NCBI RefSeq assembly: GCF_003206045.1
Contig: NZ_PZJM01000003.1
Location: 71,112-113,833, forward strand
Direction of reading: 5' to 3'
Origin: Salinicola lusitanus
Lineage (GTDB): Bacteria; Pseudomonadota; Gammaproteobacteria; Pseudomonadales; Halomonadaceae
DNA length: 42,722 nucleotides
Shown here one piece after another: positions 36,679 through 42,722 of this stretch; positions within the stretch are counted from its first letter, which is position 1; every line of letters begins with the position of its first letter. Under the pieces are notes generated by a model, which saw only the letters and a list, made by a program, of their open reading frames with translations, did no database searches and had not been told where the DNA came from. The translations under genes were made by a program, and so were the position numbers.

Positions 36679-36868
36679 GGTTGCGGCACCCGAGTGCAGC
36701 GAGGTTGTCGTTCTGGCCATTGCGATGACGCCCCGAATCACCGGCCACGAGACCGTCTGAAGCGGTACCCTGCAACCGCATGACTCAACGGCCGCTGACC
36801 ACCCGAGCCGCCGCGCTCCGCTTTCTCCAGGTTCGGCGGCAAACCTTTCATCCGGAGCCCGTTACATC

Positions 36869-37312
36869 ATGTCCGACACGCTTCACCTCGTCTGCCCCCA
36901 TTGCCATGCCGTCAATCGCGTCGCCAGCGTGCGCCTGACGGAAGCTCCCCGCTGCGGACAGTGCCACAACGCGCTGTTCACCGGCGAGCCACTGGCGCTG
37001 GACTCCGCCAACTTCGACCGCCACCTGTCGCGCAGCGATCTGCCGCTGCTGGTCGATTTCTGGGCCGACTGGTGCGGCCCCTGCAAGGCGATGGCGCCGG
37101 GGTTCGCCAAGGCCGCGGGCGAGCTCGAGCCCCACCTGCGCCTGGCCAAGCTGGATACCGAAGCGGCCACCGATATTGCATCGCGCTTCGGCATCCGCAG
37201 CATCCCGACGCTGATCCTGTTCCGCGGCGGCCGCGAGATCGCGCGCCAGGCGGGCGCCATGGGGCAGGCGGACATCGTCGCCTGGGCCCGGCGACAACTC
37301 GTCACACCCTGA
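36869..37312 (+). CDS. trxC: Thioredoxin 2
   Basis: 147-residue cytosolic thioredoxin with an N-terminal zinc-ribbon: Cys9, Cys12, Cys29 and Cys32. The thioredoxin domain has the active site WCGPCK (Cys69, Cys72) and the cis-Pro in RSIPTLILF. E. coli TrxC is OxyR-induced and reduces ribonucleotide reductase and other targets. CCGGAG lies upstream of the ATG. It ends 86 bp before the antiporter gene in the same direction. Confidence 0.96.
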   Translation: MSDTLHLVCPHCHAVNRVASVRLTEAPRCGQCHNALFTGEPLALDSANFDRHLSRSDLPLLVDFWADWCGPCKAMAPGFAKAAGELEPHLRLAKLDTEAATDIASRFGIRSIPTLILFRGGREIARQAGAMGQADIVAWARRQLVTP

Positions 37313-37398
37313 ACCCCCTCCGGCTCACGATTCGGCATTGCATCCATGCAGTGCCGCCGCTAGTCTGCGCGCCTTTTGCCACGCACCGGAGAGACCCC

Positions 37399-39198
37399 AT
37401 GGAAAACGCCGCCCTTGCCCTGACCGGCATCGGCCTGCTGGCGCTGGGCTGCCAATGGCTCGCCTGGCAGATCCGGGTGCCGGCCATCCTCCCGCTGCTG
37501 ATCGCCGGTATCGCCGCCGGGCCGATCACCGGGGTGCTCGACCCCGATGCGGTGCTCGGCGACCTGCTGTTTCCGCTGGTCTCCCTGGCGGTCGCGGTGA
37601 TCCTGTTCGAGGGCGCATTGACCCTCGACTTCCGGGAGCTGCGGGGCCACGGCCGCACCGTCAGCCGGCTGGTGACCTGGGGTGCGTTGATCACCGCGCT
37701 GCTGGCCATCGTGGCCGCGCACCTGATCCTCGGACTCTCCTGGGAGATGGCCAGCGTCCTGGGCGCGCTACTGGTCGTGACCGGACCGACGGTGGTCCTG
37801 CCGCTGCTGCAGTCGCTGCGCGCCCGTGAGCACGTCAGCCAGATCCTGCGCTGGGAAGGCATCCTGATCGATCCGATCGGCGCCATCGGCGCGGTCCTCG
37901 TCTACGAGTTCGTCGCGCTGGGACTCTCCAATGGCGCAGCGACCCACACCCTGGTGAGCTTCGCCCAGACCGCAGTGATCGGCTTCGGCCTGGGGACGGC
38001 GGGCGGCTATCTATGGGGGAGCGTGCTGCGCCACTACTGGCTGCCGCAGCGCCTGCACAGCTTCGGCACCCTGATGATCATGCTGACGCTGTTCACCGCC
38101 TCGAACCTGCTGTTCCACGAGTCCGGCCTGCTGACCGTCACCGTCATGGGCGTATGGATGGCCAATATGCGCGGGGTGCCGACGCAGCCGATCCTGGAGT
38201 TCAAGGAGACGCTGTCGATCCTGCTCATCTCGGGACTGTTCATCCTGCTGGCCGCGCGGCTGAGCCTGGCACAACTGGGCCTGCTGTCGTGGGAGGCGTG
38301 GGCGTTCCTGGTCGTGCTGGTGTGGGTCGCGCGACCGCTGGCGGTGTGGGTCTGTACCTGGGGCAGTTCGCTCAACTGGCGGGAGAAGGCGCTGCTGGCC
38401 TGGCTCTCCCCCCGCGGCATCGTCGCCGCGGCGGTGGCCTCGCTGTTCGCGATCCGGCTCGAGGCGCTGGACGTGCCGGGCGCGGAACTGCTGGTCCCGA
38501 TCACCTTCCTGGTGATCATCAGTACCGTCGTGGTGCAGAGCCTGTTCTCGCGTCCGCTGGCTCGGTTTCTGAAGGTGGACGCGCCAACGGCGTCGGGCTT
38601 CCTGATCATCGGCGCCAATCCGGTGGCGCGAGCCTTTGGCAGCGCGCTGCAGGAAGCCGGCTTCGCGGTGCGACTGTGCGACCATAACTGGGATGCGATT
38701 CAGGAGGCACGGATGGCCAGCCTCCCTACCTACTACGGCAACCCGCTGTCGGAGCATGCCGCCCAGCATCTGGGGCTGACGGGCATCGGTCATCTACTGC
38801 CGCTGTCGCCCTACCGCGAGCTCAACAATCTCGCCGCGCTGCACTTCGAACATACTCTCGGTCACGGCAACGTCTTTCGACTGGCGGTGGAATCCTCCCG
38901 CAACGCCCGTCGCCACCATCAGCAGGCACTGGCCCACCTGCCGCTGCTGTTCGACGGCCACACCACCTTCACCCGCCTCTCCAGCCTGATCGGCCAGGGC
39001 GCGGTGATGCGCCACGCCAAGATCAGCGACAACTTCGACATCGAGGATTACCGTCGCATCCATCAGGACCGGCTGTTGACGCTGTTCACGCTCTCCGCCA
39101 GCGGCCGCATCCGCATCGCCACCTCGGCCAAGCCGCTCAATCCGAAAGCGGGCGATACCCTGATCAGCTTGATCTTCCCCGACTCGCCCGAGTTCTGA
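37399..39198 (+). CDS. CPA1-type cation/proton antiporter with C-terminal nucleotide-binding domain
   Basis: 599 residues. About 12 or 13 hydrophobic segments (1-395) form a Na+(K+)/H+ antiporter with LFEGALTLDF near 74-83, GALLVVTGPTVVLPL and EGILIDPIGAIGAVLVYE, the latter carrying the conserved Asp of the ion site. Residues about 410-500 form a TrkA-N/RCK-like Rossmann domain (GFLIIGANPVARAFGSALQ), followed by a further cytosolic tail. CCGGAG precedes the ATG at 37399; the same frame runs further back through trxC but is not coding there. It likely works in Na+ or pH homeostasis, in keeping with a halophile. Confidence 0.9.
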   Translation: MENAALALTGIGLLALGCQWLAWQIRVPAILPLLIAGIAAGPITGVLDPDAVLGDLLFPLVSLAVAVILFEGALTLDFRELRGHGRTVSRLVTWGALITALLAIVAAHLILGLSWEMASVLGALLVVTGPTVVLPLLQSLRAREHVSQILRWEGILIDPIGAIGAVLVYEFVALGLSNGAATHTLVSFAQTAVIGFGLGTAGGYLWGSVLRHYWLPQRLHSFGTLMIMLTLFTASNLLFHESGLLTVTVMGVWMANMRGVPTQPILEFKETLSILLISGLFILLAARLSLAQLGLLSWEAWAFLVVLVWVARPLAVWVCTWGSSLNWREKALLAWLSPRGIVAAAVASLFAIRLEALDVPGAELLVPITFLVIISTVVVQSLFSRPLARFLKVDAPTASGFLIIGANPVARAFGSALQEAGFAVRLCDHNWDAIQEARMASLPTYYGNPLSEHAAQHLGLTGIGHLLPLSPYRELNNLAALHFEHTLGHGNVFRLAVESSRNARRHHQQALAHLPLLFDGHTTFTRLSSLIGQGAVMRHAKISDNFDIEDYRRIHQDRLLTLFTLSASGRIRIATSAKPLNPKAGDTLISLIFPDSPEF

Positions 39199-39240
39199 TC
39201 GCTCCAGTCAAGTGGCGACCCTTGGTCCCCACCGATGCAA

Positions 39241-39272
39241 AGCGCCGCTCCCCGGTCTCGGGGAGCGGCGCT
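39241..39272. terminator. Strong hairpin between antiporter and trpC
   Basis: 14-bp perfect stem (39241-39254 with 39259-39272) and a 4-nt loop GTCT. The U-runs are short (TTT on the minus strand). It lies between convergent genes, so it probably serves both. Confidence 0.75.
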
Positions 39273-39300
39273 CGAATGCCGGCGACGACGTCGTCAGCGG

Positions 39301-40113
39301 CTAGAAAAACATCCGGCGCAGCGCGCTACCGGGCTCTTCCTCGCGCATGAACGCCTCGCCGACCAGAAAGGCGTTGACGTCGAACTCCCGCATCCGTTCG
39401 ACATCGTCACGGCTGTGGATGCCGGACTCGGTGACGACCGTGACGCCCTGGGGAATTCGCTTCAGCAGTTCGAAGGTAGTATTCAGCGAGGTCTCGAACG
39501 TGCGCAGATCGCGGTTGTTGATGCCCACCAGCGGCAGATCCAGCATCAGCGCCCGCTCGAGCTCGAAGATGTCGTGCACCTCCACCAGCACGTCCATGCC
39601 CAGCGCCGTAGCCTGCTGATGGAGATCCTTGAGCTGCCCATCGCTCAGCGCCGCCACGATCAACAGGATACAGTCGGCACCGATGCCTCGAGCTTCCGCG
39701 ACCTGATAGCCGTCGATGATGAAATCCTTGCGGATCACCGGCAGCTCGCAGGCATTGCGCACGGCAATCAAGTGATCCTCGTGACCCTGAAAATAGTCGG
39801 CGTCCGTCAGTACCGACAGGCAGCTCGCGCCTGCCGCGGCATAGTCGACCGCGATCTCCGCGGGTCGAAAGTCTTCGCGAATGACACCCTTGGAGGGCGA
39901 CGCCTTCTTGATCTCGGCGATGACGGCGGGGTCACCGCCCTCGATACAGGCATCGAGGGCGGCCACGAAACCTCGCGGCGCCGCCTGGGATTTCGCCCGC
40001 TCCAGCCACGCCTGCTCGCTGACGACAGGTCGGCGCTCGGCAATCTCCTCGCGCTTGCGCGCCAGTATCTTGGCCAGGATGGTCGGCAGTTCACTATCGG
40101 CGACATCGGTCAT
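39301..40113 (-). CDS. trpC: Indole-3-glycerol phosphate synthase
   Basis: 270-residue TIM-barrel enzyme that closes the indole ring in tryptophan synthesis. Motifs: [18 protein letters not shown]-terminus, [19 protein letters not shown] with catalytic Glu and Lys, [13 protein letters not shown], and [12 protein letters not shown]. Monofunctional, without a TrpF fusion. I chose the ATG at 40113, which has AGGAAC upstream and leaves 34 bp after trpD; the longer frame to 40164 would overlap trpD. Confidence 0.96.
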   Translation of the reverse strand: MTDVADSELPTILAKILARKREEIAERRPVVSEQAWLERAKSQAAPRGFVAALDACIEGGDPAVIAEIKKASPSKGVIREDFRPAEIAVDYAAAGASCLSVLTDADYFQGHEDHLIAVRNACELPVIRKDFIIDGYQVAEARGIGADCILLIVAALSDGQLKDLHQQATALGMDVLVEVHDIFELERALMLDLPLVGINNRDLRTFETSLNTTFELLKRIPQGVTVVTESGIHSRDDVERMREFDVNAFLVGEAFMREEEPGSALRRMFF

Positions 40114-40147
40114 GTAGCGGTTCCTGTTGGCATTGTTCGGCGAGAGC

Positions 40148-41167
40148 TCACTCGGCGAAGACACGAGTGAAATCGGAAAGCTCCTTGAGCTTCTCCAGCG
40201 GCAGTTTGGAAGCCTGGGCGTCCTGGGCCATCAACACGCCCTCTTTCAGCGAATCGGCGATGCCAGCGGCAAACAGCGCAGCCCCCGCGTTGAGCGCGAC
40301 GATATCGCCGGCCACGCCCTTGCCCACCAGCGCCTCCTTGACCAGCTTGAGGCTATCCTCGGCGGTCACGACCTTCAGCGATTCGAGCGATTGACGCTCG
40401 ATGCCCAGCGACTCGGGAGTGATCGTGTATTCGCGGATCTCGCCATCGCGAAGTTCGGCCACCCGGGTCGGCGCCGCCACCGAGATTTCGTCCAGACCAT
40501 CCTCGGCATGAACGACCAGCACGTGCCGGCTGCCCAGCTTGCGTAGCGATTGCGCCACCAGCGGCACGAGATGGGGCGCGTAGACACCCAGCAGCTGGTT
40601 GGGGGCGCCCGCCGGGTTGGTCAAAGGCCCCAGAATGTTGAAGACCGTGCGCACCCCCATCTCCCGGCGTGGGCCGATGGCATGACGCATCGCCTGGTGG
40701 TGACGCGGCGCGAACATGAATCCGACGCCCACCTGCTCGATACAGCGGGCGATGGTCGCGGCGTCGAGGTCGAGATAGATCCCCGCGACGTCGAACAGAT
40801 CCGCGCTGCCGGCTGAAGAGGAGACGCCGCGGTTGCCGTGCTTGGCGACGTGGCCGCCGGCAGCCGCGACGACGAAACTCGATGCGGTGGAGACGTTGAA
40901 GAGGTTGGCGCCATCGCCGCCGGTGCCGACGATATCGACGACGTTGTCGCAGTCGATCGATACCGGCTGCATCAGCTCGCGCATGACCTGCGCCGCCGCC
41001 GTGATCTCGTCGGCGGTTTCGCCTTTCATCGCCAGGCCGATCAGAAAGCCGCCGATCTGCGCTTCGGTGGCCTCTCCCGTCATGATCGCCTGCATGATGG
41101 CGTGAGTATCCTCATAGCTGAGGTCCTGGCGACGCATGACCGCGCCAATGGCATCCCGCATTTGCAT
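40148..41167 (-). CDS. trpD: Anthranilate phosphoribosyltransferase
   Basis: 339-residue enzyme joining anthranilate and PRPP. Signatures: [22 protein letters not shown] (PRPP loop), [16 protein letters not shown], and [22 protein letters not shown] lies before the ATG at 41167. The gene lies 22 bp after trpG; with trpC it forms the trpGDC operon common to pseudomonads and relatives, in which TrpG and TrpD are separate proteins rather than the enteric fusion. Confidence 0.97.
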   Translation of the reverse strand: MQMRDAIGAVMRRQDLSYEDTHAIMQAIMTGEATEAQIGGFLIGLAMKGETADEITAAAQVMRELMQPVSIDCDNVVDIVGTGGDGANLFNVSTASSFVVAAAGGHVAKHGNRGVSSSAGSADLFDVAGIYLDLDAATIARCIEQVGVGFMFAPRHHQAMRHAIGPRREMGVRTVFNILGPLTNPAGAPNQLLGVYAPHLVPLVAQSLRKLGSRHVLVVHAEDGLDEISVAAPTRVAELRDGEIREYTITPESLGIERQSLESLKVVTAEDSLKLVKEALVGKGVAGDIVALNAGAALFAAGIADSLKEGVLMAQDAQASKLPLEKLKELSDFTRVFAE

Positions 41168-41189
41168 GTTGGCTCCTCGCCTGTTCCAG

Positions 41190-41777
41190 TTAGCCGCGTC
41201 GTTTGAGGAAATTCGCCAGCAGCTCGTGACCTTGGCGAGATAGAATCGATTCGGGGTGAAACTGCACCCCTTCGATATCCAGCGTCTTGTGCTTCAAGCC
41301 CATGATCAATCCTGGCGTCGGATCGTCGTCGCCGACCCAGGCGGTGACTTCGAGACAGTCGGGCAGCGTCGCGGCATCCACGACCAGCGAGTGATACCGG
41401 GTCACCTCGAGCGGATCCTCGAGGCCCTCGAAAACCCCTTCACCGTGGTGACGAACGCGGGACGTCTTGCCATGCATCACCTGCGGCGCGCGCACCACGT
41501 CGCCGCCGTAGACCTGGCCGATGGCCTGGTGCCCCAGGCAGACACCCAGTATCGGAATCCTGCCGGCAAAGTGACGGATCGCCTCCATGGCGATCCCGGC
41601 TTCATTGGGCGTGCACGGACCGGGCGACACCACCAGATGGCTCGGCTCGTGCCGCTCGAGGCCGGCAATATCCGTCTCGTCGTTGCGCACGGTCACGACA
41701 TTTGCCCCCAACTCTCCCAGGTACTGGACGATGTTGAAGGTGAAGCTGTCGTAATTGTCGATCATGAGGACTGACAT
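41190..41777 (-). CDS. trpG: Anthranilate synthase glutamine amidotransferase subunit
   Basis: 195-residue class I amidotransferase that supplies ammonia to TrpE. The triad is visible: Cys80 in [11 protein letters not shown], His174 and Glu176 in [16 protein letters not shown] begins the fold. AGGAGC lies before the ATG. The same subunit may also serve PabB. No trpE is present in the window, so anthranilate synthase is encoded by two loci. Expression is probably controlled by the upstream attenuator. Confidence 0.96.
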   Translation of the reverse strand: MSVLMIDNYDSFTFNIVQYLGELGANVVTVRNDETDIAGLERHEPSHLVVSPGPCTPNEAGIAMEAIRHFAGRIPILGVCLGHQAIGQVYGGDVVRAPQVMHGKTSRVRHHGEGVFEGLEDPLEVTRYHSLVVDAATLPDCLEVTAWVGDDDPTPGLIMGLKHKTLDIEGVQFHPESILSRQGHELLANFLKRRG

Positions 41778-41895
41778 GGTGCAAGCTCCTGATATTCATA
41801 CTAGATCGAGTAAAGGCCGTGATTGCTTACCCAGGTGATTACCCAAGTCGATCATTCCACCTATGCCAAACCCCACGAAGCGCAGCAGACAAACG
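41778..41895 (-). other. Distal untranslated leader of the trpGDC operon
   Basis: 118 nt between the attenuator and trpG, with no gene. It contains the imperfect palindrome ACTAGATCGAGT near 41801-41812, which includes a CTAG core, but I cannot support a TrpR site from it. Confidence 0.45.
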
Positions 41896-41947
41896 AAAAA
41901 TGCCGCCCCGAGGGACGGCATTTTTTACAGACGTCGGCATGCCGCCC
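41896..41947 (-). terminator. trp operon attenuator
   Basis: Minus-strand RNA segments: strand 2 GGGCGGCAU (41947-41939), strand 3 AUGCCGUCCC (41921-41912) and strand 4 GGGCGGCAUUUUU (41908-41896). Strands 3 and 4 form a terminator hairpin with a run of five U. Strand 2 can instead pair with strand 3 (9 bp, one bulge), forming an antiterminator. Strand 2 is also able to pair with CGCCUUU at the end of the leader-peptide coding region (7 bp, one G-U). This is the standard trp attenuation layout. Confidence 0.88.
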
Positions 41948-41952
41948 TTGGA

Positions 41953-42003
41953 TCAAAGGCGCCACCACCACTGGTTCGGTCTGTGCGTCGGATTCATGTT
42001 CAT
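41953..42003 (-). CDS. trpL: trp leader peptide
   Basis: 16 codons plus TGA encoding MNMNPTHRPNQWWWRL, with three tandem Trp codons (TGG) at positions 12-14 immediately before the strand 1/strand 2 hairpin. A ribosome stalling at these codons when charged tRNA-Trp is scarce would free strand 2 to form the antiterminator and allow trpGDC transcription. No Shine-Dalgarno sequence is visible, and the first ATG lies only 7 nt after the candidate -10 element, so translation may be leaderless or may start at the second ATG (41997). Confidence 0.88.
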   Translation of the reverse strand: MNMNPTHRPNQWWWRL

Positions 42004-42010
42004 GGGCCGT

Positions 42011-42040
42011 ATAGTGCCGTGGAGCGCCGATCACTGTCAA
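42011..42040 (-). promoter_or_regulatory. Promoter of the trpL-trpGDC operon
   Basis: Minus strand: perfect -35 TTGACA (42040-42035) and, after 18 bp, CACTAT (42016-42011) as -10; TATACG at 42013-42008 is an alternative with 21-bp spacing. The start would be near 42003-42004. Confidence 0.65.
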
Positions 42041-42133
42041 CGCCGCCCTGCCGGGCATCGCGGGCGGGTAATACCGCCACCTCTGCGCCGCGACATCTCA
42101 TCCACAGGCCAGGCTCACCCTCCGGGTAGCGGG

Positions 42134-42490
42134 TTACTCCTCGTGGACGCCCGTATCGAGATCCATCAACAAGTCGTCGATGTCGGGAAAAATGGGCTCG
42201 ACCGCCGACTGGCCCGACCGTCTTGGGCCCAGGTGGACTCGCAGGAACTGCCAGAAAACCAGGCCATAGCGATCCATGTAGTGGCCGATTCGGGATTGCA
42301 TTGGTATGCCTTCGCCACTGGCGAGCCGCTCGGCCAGAAAAGGAACGAGCTGCATCTGTAATCCTTCGAAAGCCTCCATGTCGGACGAGGCTTCGACCAC
42401 CAGACCAGGCAACGCGGGCACCAGTGCTTCCCAGCGTCGTCGGGACATTGCCGCCGGCCGGATCACAACATCGAAAACGAACTCTCGCAT
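42134..42490 (-). CDS. Small unknown protein, faintly HicB-like N-terminus
   Basis: About 118 residues, no membrane segments or signal peptide. The first 50 residues (FDVVIRP, WEALVPALPGLVVEASSDMEAFEGLQMQLVPFL) have the strand-strand-helix pattern of the HicB antitoxin fold, where LPG is a common motif, but no HicA toxin gene is adjacent within the window and the C-terminal DNA-binding domain is not evident. The rest is hydrophobic-acidic (IFPDIDDLLMDLDTG). The start is uncertain: GGAGG directly touches the ATG at 42490, and a TTG at 42502 or ATG at 42448 are alternatives. Confidence 0.55.
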   Translation of the reverse strand: MREFVFDVVIRPAAMSRRRWEALVPALPGLVVEASSDMEAFEGLQMQLVPFLAERLASGEGIPMQSRIGHYMDRYGLVFWQFLRVHLGPRRSGQSAVEPIFPDIDDLLMDLDTGVHEE

Positions 42491-42722
42491 CCTCCCCCCC
42501 AAACCATCACGGCCAATCAGAAGCGGTCACCGATACCCGCTGGCCATCTGGCACATTGTGCGAGAGGCACACTCCATCAAATGGATAAGGAGCCGCCATC
42601 AAGCGGACCAATTCATTCCGGAGGAGGAGAGACGCCGGTCAACCGGGACCCCGGTCAGGACGCAGGGGGGCACAGCCGGAATCGGGCAGGGATATCGCGG
42701 TTTCAGGCATGAAAAAGCCGCT

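Noticed and set aside
36901-37398. N-terminal extension of the antiporter through trxC
   Set aside because: The frame overlaps trxC and gives low-complexity Arg/Pro-rich sequence; the ATG at 37399 has a ribosome site and begins a typical first membrane helix.

Overview
The window is a dense, high-GC stretch of a gammaproteobacterial chromosome. The gene set and arrangement fit the family Halomonadaceae (Halomonas and relatives): a BCCT osmolyte transporter, a urt-ure nitrogen cluster, serS next to a cysG-like gene, and trpGDC separate from trpE. The genus assignment is inference from gene content; no 16S rRNA or comparable marker is present. I see no prophage, insertion sequence, integrase or CRISPR array.

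Layout. 1-4708 (minus): gabD (last codons cut off by the window edge), a small OB-fold/membrane protein, folE, a SrkA-type kinase and a ComF-type phosphoribosyltransferase. 4802-4932 (plus): tRNA-Leu(UAG) with its promoter. 5070-5741 (minus): an unknown membrane-anchored protein. 5865-6111 (minus): a probable CsrB/RsmY-type small RNA gene made of six GGA-loop hairpins, with its own promoter and terminator. 6729-9021 (plus): a cystine-type amino-acid ABC transporter. 9115-10650: a DUF1206 membrane protein and a secreted 42-residue-repeat protein, converging on a 71-bp tandem repeat. 10782-22723 (minus): thirteen consecutive genes, urtABCDE-ureDABCEFG-ureJ, forming one urea uptake and hydrolysis cluster behind a candidate sigma-54/NtrC promoter. 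23063-24862 (minus): an acyl-CoA dehydrogenase with a PsrA-like palindrome at its promoter. 25236-26867 (plus): a BCCT transporter. 26964-32479 (minus): a DEDDh exonuclease, a cNMP/CBS/DUF294 protein, a cysG-like methyltransferase with a reduced N-terminal domain, and serS. 32792-39198 (plus): a YdiJ-type FAD/Fe-S oxidoreductase, a LysE-type exporter, trxC and a CPA1-type cation/proton antiporter. 39301-42040 (minus): trpC, trpD and trpG preceded by a trp attenuator with a 16-residue leader peptide containing three consecutive Trp codons. 42134-42490 (minus): a small unknown protein.

How the parts work together. Urea is captured by UrtA, imported by UrtBCDE and hydrolysed by UreABC; UreDEFG mature the nickel centre and UreJ probably supplies nickel. 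The single long direction and many 1-4 nt overlaps suggest coordinated nitrogen-controlled expression. The trp leader couples trpGDC expression to charged tRNA-Trp. The small RNA would titrate CsrA/RsmA and so act on distant genes. The strongest new observations are the small RNA, the trp attenuator, the urt promoter architecture and the reduced CysG.
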